A stretch of 64,000 bases of DNA from Streptomyces sp. NBC_01298 (lineage in GTDB: Bacteria > Actinomycetota > Actinomycetes > Streptomycetales > Streptomycetaceae): positions 2,108,001 through 2,172,000 of the forward strand of contig NZ_CP108414.1 of the NCBI RefSeq assembly GCF_035978755.1, given 5' to 3'. Below the pieces are notes generated by a model that was given only the letters and a program-made list of their open reading frames with translations, had not been told where the DNA came from and made no database searches. A program made the position numbers and the translations under genes. This document shows positions 18,254 to 25,642 of this stretch, piece by piece (position 1 is the stretch's first letter; each line of letters opens with the position of its first letter).

Positions 18254-19929
18254 TGCTGGACCGCCTCGACCACGCCCTGCGCGCCCGCCCCGAACGGCCC
18301 GCCATCCTGACCGCCACGCGTACGGGAGCCACCCGGACCGCCGCCACGCGCGGGGAACTCGTCGAGCTGGCCGACGCGTTCGCCGCCGCGCTGCACGCGC
18401 GCGGGCTGCGCGCCGGGGACACCGTCGGGGTCGCCGTACGCCCCGGACCCCGCGCGCTCGCCGTGCTGCTCGCGCTGTGGCGGCTCGGTCTGCGCGGGGC
18501 CGTCCTGGACCCGGGAGCCGGACCCGACCTGCTGCGCGCCCGGCTGACGGCCGCACGGCCCGCGCTGGTGCTGGCCGACGCCGCCGCGCAGGCGGTGGCC
18601 GGGTGGGCCCGGCCGCTGGCCCGGCGGGCGGCCGGGCTGGAGCTGCCGGAGCTGGCCGGGCTGGGCGCGCCCGTGGTCACGGTCGGGCGGCGGCTGCCGG
18701 GGTGCGCGCCCGGGCTGGACCGGCATGCGGGGCGGCTCGGGGTTCCCGCGGGGTTCACGGGCGACGGGGACGCCGACGCCGTCATCGTGTTCACCTCCGG
18801 GACCACGGCGCGGCCCCGGGCGGTGGTGCACACGCGGGCGAGTCTCGCCGCCGGGATGGAGACGGTGGCGGCGCTGTTCTCCCCCGCTCCGGGGAAGACT
18901 TGGGCCTCCGGCCCGGCTGCCGGTCCCGTGCTCGGCGGCACCTTCTTCGTGCTCGTCCCCTCCCTCGTGCGCGGCGCCCCCGTGGCCCTCCCGGCCCGTT
19001 CGCCCCGGGTGCTGGCCCGCCAACTGGCCCGGCTGGCACCGCGGGACGCCTACCTCACACCGCCGCAACTGCGGGACGCGCTGCGGGCGGGAGCCCGCTT
19101 CCGGGGCCGGGTGTGGACCGGGTCGGCGCCGGCGAGCGCGGAACTGCTGGGGCGCGTAAGGGCGTCGGGGGCCGATGAGGCCTGGGGGGTGTACGCGCTG
19201 ACCGAGTTGTTCCCGGCCGCCGCGGTGGAGTCCCGGGAGAAGGCCGCGTACGAAGGTCCCGGCGACCTGGTCGGGTCCCCGCTGCCCGGGGTGCGCGCCG
19301 AGTCCGACGCGGACGGGCAGCTGCTCCTGACGGGACCCGGGGCCCGCCGCCGCTACCTCGGCGAGGCCCCCGATCCGTGGGTGCGGACGGGCGACCGGGC
19401 CCGCCTGGACGACGCGGGCCGGATCGTGCTGGAGGGCAGGACGAAGGACATGGTGCTGCGCCGGGCCGAGAACATCTACCCGGGCCTGTACGAACCCGCC
19501 CTGCACGTACCCGGCGTGGAGCTGGCACTGCTCGTCGGGATTCCGGCGGAGGCGGGCGACCGCCAGGGCGACGAGCGGCTCGTGGCGGTCGTCCAGCCGT
19601 GCCACGGCGCCTCCGAGCCCGCCCTGCGGTCCGCGCTGGCGGGCCCCCTGCGCCGGATGGGCACGGCCGCGCCCGACGCCCTGCTGTTCGCCCGGATCCC
19701 GCTGTCGGGACGCTCCCGCAAACCGGACCGCGCGGCGACGGCGGCCCTGGCGGCCCACCGGCTGACCTCCGGCCCGACACGGGACGGATCCGCACGGAAC
19801 GGATCCTCACTGGACAGATCCTCACGGGACAGATCCGCCCAGAACGAATCCGCGCAGAACGAGTCCGCACCGAACGGCCCCTCACGGAACGGATCCGCAC
19901 GGAACGGCCCGCGGCGGGGCGCCGCGTGA
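18253..19929 (+). CDS. AMP-dependent acyl ligase (ANL superfamily) with repeat tail
   Basis: 558 residues. ANL core motifs are present: A3 VFTSGTTARPRAVVH, A5 YALTELFP, A7/A8 VRTGDRARLDDAGRI and EGRTKDMVLRRAENIYP, and the A10 Lys in GRSRKPDRA. It activates a carboxylate as acyl-AMP, then forms a thioester or other product. OleC, which closes beta-hydroxy acids to beta-lactones, is also in this superfamily; the TELFP motif is compatible with OleC-like or acyl-CoA ligase function, and I cannot decide between them. The last 50 residues are a tandem pentapeptide repeat, absent from normal ligases. ATG 18253 overlaps the previous TGA by one base. Confidence 0.9.
   Translation: MLDRLDHALRARPERPAILTATRTGATRTAATRGELVELADAFAAALHARGLRAGDTVGVAVRPGPRALAVLLALWRLGLRGAVLDPGAGPDLLRARLTAARPALVLADAAAQAVAGWARPLARRAAGLELPELAGLGAPVVTVGRRLPGCAPGLDRHAGRLGVPAGFTGDGDADAVIVFTSGTTARPRAVVHTRASLAAGMETVAALFSPAPGKTWASGPAAGPVLGGTFFVLVPSLVRGAPVALPARSPRVLARQLARLAPRDAYLTPPQLRDALRAGARFRGRVWTGSAPASAELLGRVRASGADEAWGVYALTELFPAAAVESREKAAYEGPGDLVGSPLPGVRAESDADGQLLLTGPGARRRYLGEAPDPWVRTGDRARLDDAGRIVLEGRTKDMVLRRAENIYPGLYEPALHVPGVELALLVGIPAEAGDRQGDERLVAVVQPCHGASEPALRSALAGPLRRMGTAAPDALLFARIPLSGRSRKPDRAATAALAAHRLTSGPTRDGSARNGSSLDRSSRDRSAQNESAQNESAPNGPSRNGSARNGPRRGAA
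19786..19905 (+). repeat. Eight 15-nt tandem repeats (GGATCCGCACGGAAC)
   Basis: Eight contiguous 15-nt units in the ligase coding sequence. Units 1 and 8 are identical; the others differ at two to six positions. They encode pentapeptides such as GSARN, RSSRD and ESAQN. Because 15 is a multiple of three, gain or loss of units keeps the frame. Confidence 0.9.
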
Positions 19930-20642
19930 CGGCCGCACCCGCGTGGCGGGCCCGCGCCGGCACGCCCTGGCGGACCCGCCACGCGGCCGTCCGGAACCGG
20001 GTCATGGCCTCCCACCGCCGCTACACCCGGGCCAACGGCGACGCCCTCGCGAGCTCGCTCACGTACGCCCTGCTCGTCGGGACGGCCCCGGCCGTCCTGC
20101 TGCTCGGCGCGCTGGCCGGGCGGCTGCCCATCGCGGCCCCGCACTGGCGGCCGCTGCTCGTCCTCGCCCTCGGCTGGTCGGTGGTGCGGACGACCCGGGC
20201 GCTGCGCACCGGGATCCGGGCCATGTGCGGGCAGAACGCGGGCAGCGGAAACCCCGTGCGCGACGCGGCCCGCGACCTCGCGGGAGCGGCCGTGCTCTGC
20301 CTCGCGGGCACCGCCGTCGCCGCGGCCGTGACAGCGGGCGGTCCGGCCCTGGCCGTCCCCGCGCTGTGGGCGCTGTTCTCGGCCGTCCTGTGACTCGCCC
20401 CGGGCAGGCCCCGGCCGGCCTCCATCGCGGGTCCGGCGCTGGCGGCCGCGCTGGTCTGCCGGCTGCTGCTCCTCGCCGCGGGCCCCTACCTCGCCGCGAC
20501 CGCCGCACTGCACGGCGCGCTCTACCACCGGGCCGGGCCGCTGATCGGGCTCCTCGTCTGGGCCGGCCTGTGCGCCCGCGTGCTGCTCCGCGCCGCCTCC
20601 TGGGCCGCCACCACGAACACACCGGAAGGGAAACCGAGTTGA
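19926..20642 (+). pseudogene. YihY/BrkB-like membrane protein gene with in-frame TGA
   Basis: The frame opens at GTG 19926 (overlapping the ligase stop) and would run 238 codons to TGA 20640-20642, but TGA 20391-20393 interrupts it at codon 156. Before the stop: a basic N-terminus (SHRRYTRANGDALASSLTYA) and three or four hydrophobic helices. After the stop the same frame continues with hydrophobic sequence ending in GPLIGLLVWAGLCARVLL, as in YihY proteins. The residual 155-residue product could be made. The next gene's TTG overlaps the final TGA, consistent with the full-length frame being ancestral. Confidence 0.68.
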
Positions 20643-21397
20643 CGAACCTGTGGGTGGTCGTGCCCGCGTACAACGAATCGGCGGCCATCGGGGCGGCCCT
20701 GGCCGCGCTCGCCGCGCAGCACGACACCGGATTCACGCTCGTGGTCGTGGACAACGCCTCCACCGACGGAACGGCCCAGGCGGTACGGGACTTCGCGCGC
20801 TCGGCGCCCTTTCCCGTCGCACTCGTCGCGGAGGAGCGGCCCGGCGCCGGGACCGCCGCCGACACGGGATTCCGCTACGCCATCGCCGCCGGCGCCACCC
20901 ACCTGCTGCGCACCGACGCCGACTGCCTGCCCGCCCCGGACTGGACGGCCGTCGCGAAGGCGGAGTTCGGGCGGGGCGCCGAGATGCTGTGCGGGCGCAG
21001 CGTGCCGCGCCGCGACGAGGGGCCCGGCCTGCTCGAAGCCCGGCTGCTGCCGGCGCTGATCCGGCTCACCTCGTTATACGGCCGCTACCGGCCCGCCCAC
21101 CGGCACCCGCGCTACCGCACCCCGTACGTCCTGTGCCACGGCCACAACCTGGGCATCACCGCCGGCCTCTACCTGCGCTGCGGCGGCGCCCTGCGGGTGC
21201 CGCTGCACGAGCGGTCCGAGGACGTGGCCCTGCTGAACCGGGCCCGCGAGCACAGCGACCGGATCGTCCGCGCGGAGCACCTGGTGGTGCAGAACAGCCT
21301 TCGCAGGCTGCGGAGTTGGGGCCCGCGCCGCACCTTGCTCTGGTACTGGGACCGGCGCTACCGGCCCGCCGACACCGCGGAGGCACACGTCCGATGA
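20639..21397 (+). CDS. GT2-family glycosyltransferase (second copy)
   Basis: 252 residues, paralogous to the gene at 17501. GT-A signatures: VVVPAYNESAAIGAALAAL, VVVDNASTDGTAQAV, and the metal site RTDADCLPAPDW. It has no membrane helix. The start is TTG 20639: a GGAAGGGA ribosome-binding site lies at proper spacing, the TTG overlaps the TGA of the YihY-like frame, and no ATG or GTG occurs earlier than the conserved strand. It probably adds a second or different sugar to the operon's product. The donor and acceptor are unknown. Confidence 0.88.
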   Translation: MTNLWVVVPAYNESAAIGAALAALAAQHDTGFTLVVVDNASTDGTAQAVRDFARSAPFPVALVAEERPGAGTAADTGFRYAIAAGATHLLRTDADCLPAPDWTAVAKAEFGRGAEMLCGRSVPRRDEGPGLLEARLLPALIRLTSLYGRYRPAHRHPRYRTPYVLCHGHNLGITAGLYLRCGGALRVPLHERSEDVALLNRAREHSDRIVRAEHLVVQNSLRRLRSWGPRRTLLWYWDRRYRPADTAEAHVR

Positions 21398-22530
21398 CCA
21401 CCGACCCGACCATCCGCACCCACACACGGGCCGGCGCGAAGGCCACGAAGGCCCGCCGCCGGGACCGGCGGGTCTACCTGCGCTCGCACCCGGTCCTGTT
21501 CGCACTGCTCGCCGCCACCCGCGGCCGGCCGGTGCGCCGGCTCGGGCGCGGCACCCTGCTCGTCCACGGCACGGCGGCCTACCGGGAGGCGCTGACCCGG
21601 CTGCCGCTGGACCGCACCGCGCCCGGCACCACGGGCGGCGCGGCCCGGGCCGCCCGGGTGGAGGGCGTGCTCTTCGACCAGGAGGGCTCCGGCCACCGGA
21701 CGGCCCGGCGGGAGCTCGCCGAGCTGCTCGGCGCGGCCCGGACCCGGGAACTGCGCGCGGCCTGGCACCCGTTGCTCCTGCGGCGGCTCGAACCGCTGGC
21801 GCTCGGGGGCTCGGTGGACCTGGTCCCGCTGGCCCGGGAACTGGCCGGCTCGGTGGTGTACGCGCTCCTGCGCCCCGGCTCCTCGGACGGCGCCTCCCCG
21901 CTCGCCCTCGCGGAGGCCGCCGCCGAGGCCGCGGCCGCCTCCGTGCGCGGCCACCTCCCCGGCCCGCCCCGTCCCGGCGCCGGGGAGGCAGCGGTCCGCG
22001 CCGCCGGGCGGCTGCGCGGGCTCCTGGGGCCGGGGGCGGACGCCCGGGCGGCGATGCTGGCGGTCGCGGCCGTCAACACCACCGTCGCGGCGCTGCCCCG
22101 GGCCGTGGCCTGGTGCGCCGACGCCGGGTTGTGGGACCAGGCGGCGGACCCGGAGCTGTGCCCCGCGCTGGCCGACGAACTGCTGCGCGTGACGGCGGCC
22201 TCCCCGCTCCTCCCCCGGGTGGCCGCGGCCGACGGCTCGGTCGGGGGCTGCCCGGTCCGGGCCGGGGACCGGCTGCTCCTGGTGGCCCGGCACGCGGCCG
22301 GCGCCCACCTGCGGGACCCCGACGGGCACCGCCCCGCCGGGCCGGGCGTCGCCCGCCTGGTCTTCGGCGCCGGGCCGCACGCCTGCCCCGGCGCCCGCCT
22401 GGCGCGGGAGCAGCTGGCCGGCGTACTGGCGGCGCTGGCTCCGCACCGGCCGGTCGTGACCCGGGCCCGGGTGGACCGCGGGGCCGCCCTGCCCGGGTGG
22501 CGCTCGCTGGTCGTACGGGCGGCGGCATGA
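21394..22530 (+). CDS. Cytochrome P450
   Basis: 378 residues, at the short end for bacterial P450s. The heme-thiolate loop FGAGPHACPGARLAREQL with its Cys ligand is intact, and the K-helix ExxR is seen in DELLRVTA. The I-helix, normally (A/G)Gx(D/E)T, reads AVNTTVA: the acidic residue is replaced by Asn, which occurs in some P450s with altered oxygen activation. It should oxidise or decarboxylate the acyl intermediate made by its neighbours. No ferredoxin gene is nearby. It overlaps both adjacent genes by ATGA. Confidence 0.92.
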   Translation: MTTDPTIRTHTRAGAKATKARRRDRRVYLRSHPVLFALLAATRGRPVRRLGRGTLLVHGTAAYREALTRLPLDRTAPGTTGGAARAARVEGVLFDQEGSGHRTARRELAELLGAARTRELRAAWHPLLLRRLEPLALGGSVDLVPLARELAGSVVYALLRPGSSDGASPLALAEAAAEAAAASVRGHLPGPPRPGAGEAAVRAAGRLRGLLGPGADARAAMLAVAAVNTTVAALPRAVAWCADAGLWDQAADPELCPALADELLRVTAASPLLPRVAAADGSVGGCPVRAGDRLLLVARHAAGAHLRDPDGHRPAGPGVARLVFGAGPHACPGARLAREQLAGVLAALAPHRPVVTRARVDRGAALPGWRSLVVRAAA

Positions 22531-23453
22531 CATCCCGTAGGCCGTCCGCCGTGGCCGGGATCCGGATCGCCGTCACGGGCGCGAGCGGCTTCTGCGGCGG
22601 GCACGTGGCCCGCGCCGCGGCGGCGGCCGGGGCCCACGTGCTCTGCGTGGGCCGCAGGCCGGGCCCGCTCGGGGAACACCGCTTCTGGGACGCGTCCCTC
22701 GGGGATCCGGACCTCTCCGGCGTGGACCTCGTCGTGCACTGCGCGGCGGCGGTCGGCGACCCGGCCCCGGGCTCCCCCGCCGAGGCCGTCATGCACGCCG
22801 TCAACGTGACGGGCACGCGGCGGCTGTTGCGGGCGGCGGGCGCCCGCCCGGTGGTGTGGGTCAGCAGCGCCAGCGTCTACGACCCCCGCCTCGACCGCAC
22901 GCTCGTCCGCGAGGACCACCCGCGTACGGGGCACCTGAACGCCTACGGCCGCACGAAGGCCGCCGGCGAGTCCCTCGCGCTGGCCGCGGGCGCGGTGGTG
23001 CTGCGCCCGCGCGCCGTGTACGGCCCCGGCGACACCCAGCTGCTGCCCCGCCTGCTCTCCCGGGTCCGCGCCGGAAGCCTGTTCCTGCCGGGCCCGGACG
23101 TCCCGCTCAGCCTGACGGCGGTGGAGAACCTCGCCGACGCCTGCCTGGCGGCTCCCGCCTGGCCGGCGGGCGCGTACAACATCGCCGACGCCCGCCCCTA
23201 CCGGCGCGACGCGGCCGTCCGCGAGGTCCTGCGGGCCCACGGGGTCCGCGCTCGCGTACGCCACCTCCCGCTGTCCCTGGCCCGTACGGCGGCGAGGCTC
23301 TCGGAATCCCTGTCCTCGGGCGAACCGGCCCTCAGCCGCTACGCGGTGGACCAGCTCGCCCACCCGGTGGTCCTGGACCTGACCCGCGCCCACACCCAGG
23401 GCTGGACCCCGCCCCGCACCCTGCCGGACCACCTCGCCGCCCTGCGGGGGTGA
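22527..23453 (+). CDS. NAD(P)-dependent extended SDR (OleD-like / epimerase family)
   Basis: 308 residues, extended short-chain dehydrogenase. The Rossmann motif is VTGASGFCGGHVARAAA, catalytic residues sit in VSSASVY and YGRTKAAGE, and RPRAVYGPGD follows as in epimerases and 3-beta-HSD-like reductases. OleD, the NADPH reductase of beta-keto acids in olefin synthesis, belongs to this superfamily; an NDP-sugar epimerase is the alternative. It is the last gene of the operon. The stop codon is only 44 bases before the end of a convergent tRNA-like gene. Confidence 0.88.
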   Translation: MTSRRPSAVAGIRIAVTGASGFCGGHVARAAAAAGAHVLCVGRRPGPLGEHRFWDASLGDPDLSGVDLVVHCAAAVGDPAPGSPAEAVMHAVNVTGTRRLLRAAGARPVVWVSSASVYDPRLDRTLVREDHPRTGHLNAYGRTKAAGESLALAAGAVVLRPRAVYGPGDTQLLPRLLSRVRAGSLFLPGPDVPLSLTAVENLADACLAAPAWPAGAYNIADARPYRRDAAVREVLRAHGVRARVRHLPLSLARTAARLSESLSSGEPALSRYAVDQLAHPVVLDLTRAHTQGWTPPRTLPDHLAALRG

Positions 23454-23495
23454 ACCGCGGGAAGAAGCAAGAGGAGGAAAGAAGGAAGAAGGCGG

Positions 23496-23568
23496 CGACG
23501 GGGGCAGGATTCGAACCTACGTCCACCCGGAGATCGAGCCGGGCGCTCCTCCGCAGAGCTTCCCCGCC
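23496..23568 (-). tRNA. Atypical tRNA with 8-nt anticodon loop
   Basis: A 73-nt cloverleaf on the minus strand: acceptor GGCGGGG with CCCCGTC (one G-U), D stem GCTC/GAGC, anticodon stem CCCGG/CCGGG, five-base variable loop, T arm GTAGG-TTCGAAT-CCTGC, discriminator G73, no encoded CCA. The anticodon loop is CTCGATCT, eight bases instead of seven. Read after T33 the anticodon is CGA; read one base later it is GAT; a four-base CGAT is also possible. Position 8 is A rather than U. All stems pair well, arguing against random decay. The aminoacyl identity is unknown. Confidence 0.7.
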
Positions 23569-23632
23569 GCCGCTGCGATCCTCTGCGGCAACGGCCGGAC
23601 GGGGCAACTCATTTACCTCGGCGGCCGGCGGC

Positions 23633-25006
23633 TCACAGCCACTCCTGCGCGGCGGCCCGCTTGCCCTTGCCCGAGAAGACCCCGGCGGACCGCAGGGCGC
23701 TCGCCATCAGCGGGTCCCTGACCGCGACACCGTGGACGAGCTCCGGCGTCCGGCGGTAGGGGGCCGGCTCGGCGACGGGCCGCTGCGCGGTCCAGCCGCC
23801 CGCGACGGGGTCCACTCCATGCCGTCGGCAGACCTCTTCGACCAGCGAGCGAGGGCACTGTTCCTCTCCCCGCAGCACCTCCCAGGGCAAAGGCAGTTCC
23901 GCCCACACATACGTGTCGGGGTGCAGCCCGCCACCGCTCTTGCGGTGCCAGTAGGCCACGTCGGCCGCCATCAGCCGGGGCACCTTGCCCGGGCAGAAGC
24001 GGTCCAGCAGGTCCTGCTCGCCCAATTCGCCGACCAGCGCGAACCAGTGCGCCCGCGCCGTGCTCCAGGCCTGGGCGGCCTGGTTCCAGGTCGAGGAGTC
24101 GTTGCCGGGACGCACGATCATGGTGTGCCGCTCCAGCCGGCACCGGTTCCAGGCGTCCTCCAGCATCTCGGCCACTTCCCGCAGGAAGCGGTTCCAGCGC
24201 ACCAGGAGCCGGGCGAGGTCCGCGTCGGAAAGGTGTCCAAGCACCTCGGCGGTCGGGTACACGTGGGCGACCACGTACCAGTTCGTCCGGTCGGGCTCCG
24301 CGCACAGCCGCCGGAACAGGGCGTCGGCCACCTCGTCGTACGGCCGCCGCTGCTTTCCGTTGGTGAAGACGCTGCGCATGCCGCCCCGCGCGGTGAAGTA
24401 CGCGACGAAGGCCGCGGTGGCCGGATCGGCGGCGAACGCCTCGTACGGGACGGTGTGCGCGAGCGCCCCCTTGCCGGTCATGGTGATCTCGCGGCGGCGC
24501 TGCTCGTGCACGATCCGGGCCAGTTTGGCCTCCATGCGGCGGAGCAGCCGGAAGCGCTTGTTGTACTGGCGTTTGGAGAACCCGCCGAGTCCTGCCCCGG
24601 CCCGCTCGGCCCGGTCGAGCCGCTCCGTACCGAAGTCGTTCTGCCCGTACTCCCGCCCTATCTCCTCGCCTGCCCGGCGGATCACCTCCTCGATGCGGGC
24701 GGGATCGTCACCCGCGTCCGCCGGGAGTTCCGGAAGGTTCGGGAACAAGGCGGCCGTGCGCGCGAGTTGGCGCTGTGCGCCGACGGGCCGGGCGAACTCC
24801 TCGCTCATCGAGGTATAGCCGTGCCACATGCTGCGCAGCGAGTGCTCGACGGCCTTGCCGAGAGCGGTGGCGGTAACGGGATCGAGGTCGGTGCGCTGGG
24901 CGGCGAACAGGTCCTGGACCAGCTGGGCCACGTCCTCGGGACGTTTGCGGAGCCCGAGGGAGGCATGCAGCTCACGGAGGAGCCGCTCGGCATGGAGCGT
25001 CGGCAT
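23633..25006 (-). CDS. Hypothetical protein beside the atypical tRNA
   Basis: 457 residues, not recognised. It is soluble and mostly helical, with many Arg/Lys. Conspicuous blocks are FSKRQYNKRFRLLRRMEAKLA (about 145-165, strongly basic), MTGKGALAHTVPYEAF, TNGKQRRPYDEVADALFRRL, NWYVVAHVYPTAEVLG and the Trp-rich WNQAAQAWSTARAHWFALVG. The C-terminus ends SGKGKRAAAQEW. No signal peptide or known catalytic motif is seen. ATG 25006 was chosen over 25042. The atypical tRNA begins 64 bases downstream on the same strand, so the two could be co-transcribed. A role in RNA or translation is only suggested by position and charge. Confidence 0.82.
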   Translation of the reverse strand: MPTLHAERLLRELHASLGLRKRPEDVAQLVQDLFAAQRTDLDPVTATALGKAVEHSLRSMWHGYTSMSEEFARPVGAQRQLARTAALFPNLPELPADAGDDPARIEEVIRRAGEEIGREYGQNDFGTERLDRAERAGAGLGGFSKRQYNKRFRLLRRMEAKLARIVHEQRRREITMTGKGALAHTVPYEAFAADPATAAFVAYFTARGGMRSVFTNGKQRRPYDEVADALFRRLCAEPDRTNWYVVAHVYPTAEVLGHLSDADLARLLVRWNRFLREVAEMLEDAWNRCRLERHTMIVRPGNDSSTWNQAAQAWSTARAHWFALVGELGEQDLLDRFCPGKVPRLMAADVAYWHRKSGGGLHPDTYVWAELPLPWEVLRGEEQCPRSLVEEVCRRHGVDPVAGGWTAQRPVAEPAPYRRTPELVHGVAVRDPLMASALRSAGVFSGKGKRAAAQEWL

Positions 25007-25098
25007 GCGCCCACCCTGCCACCGGGCCCGCGGGGCCTCCACCGGATATATCCCGCACCGAACCCCGAGGGCCCCCGAGCCACGGGGCCCGCGGCGCC

Positions 25099-25128
25099 GG
25101 CTCCCGGACCCGTGCGGGTCGGGGAGCC
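25099..25128. terminator. Hairpin after msrB
   Basis: GGCTCCCGGACCCG (25099-25112) pairs with CGGGTCGGGGAGCC (25115-25128) with one mismatch. It lies between msrB and the hypothetical gene. The following stretch contains two copies of GGGGAGCCGGTCCCGGTCC. Confidence 0.55.
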
Positions 25129-25186
25129 GGTCCCGGTCCGGGGAGCCGGTCCCGGTCCGGTCAGCCGGTCCGGGAGGCCGACCGGG

Positions 25187-25606
25187 TCAGCCCTCGGCGG
25201 ACGCCGGGCCCGGGGTGAGGCGCAGGGAGATGCTGTTGATGCAGTAGCGCTGGTCCGTGGGGGTCGGGTAGCCCTCGCCCTCGAAGACGTGGCCCAGGTG
25301 GGAGCCGCACTTTGCGCACAGCACCTCGGTGCGGACCATGCCGTGGGCGACGTCCGCCTTCAGTTCGACCGCGTCGGAGTCCTTCGGGTCGTAGAAGGAC
25401 GGCCAGCCGCAGTGCGACTCGAACTTCTCCGTCGAGCGGAACAGCTCGGAGCCGCAGGCGCGGCAGCTGTAGACGCCCTCCGTCTTGGTGTCCGTGTACT
25501 CACCGCGGAAGGCGGGCTCGGTCCCGGCGAGGCGCAGCACCTGGTACTCGGAGGGGGTCAGCTCCGCCTGCCACTGCTCGTCCGTCTTCTCTACCTCGTA
25601 CGACAT
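25187..25606 (-). CDS. msrB: Peptide-methionine (R)-S-oxide reductase MsrB
   Basis: Repairs oxidised proteins by reducing the R epimer of methionine sulfoxide, using thioredoxin. 139 residues, full length. The structural zinc Cys pairs are in YSCRACGS and [11 protein letters not shown]; the substrate site is HCGWPSF; the catalytic Cys is in RYCINSISL. Cytoplasmic, no leader. It lies 36 bases upstream of murC on the same strand and is likely to be transcribed ahead of the unrecognised 457-residue gene only if the intervening hairpin is read through. Confidence 0.96.
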   Translation of the reverse strand: MSYEVEKTDEQWQAELTPSEYQVLRLAGTEPAFRGEYTDTKTEGVYSCRACGSELFRSTEKFESHCGWPSFYDPKDSDAVELKADVAHGMVRTEVLCAKCGSHLGHVFEGEGYPTPTDQRYCINSISLRLTPGPASAEG

Positions 25607-25642
25607 GACTGATCTCCCGTTTTCCCGCTCTTCCCAGAGCCG

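Noticed and set aside
20391..20393. TGA read as selenocysteine
   Set aside because: YihY proteins have no conserved Cys/Sec here and no evident SECIS-like hairpin follows. A nonsense mutation or sequence error is simpler.
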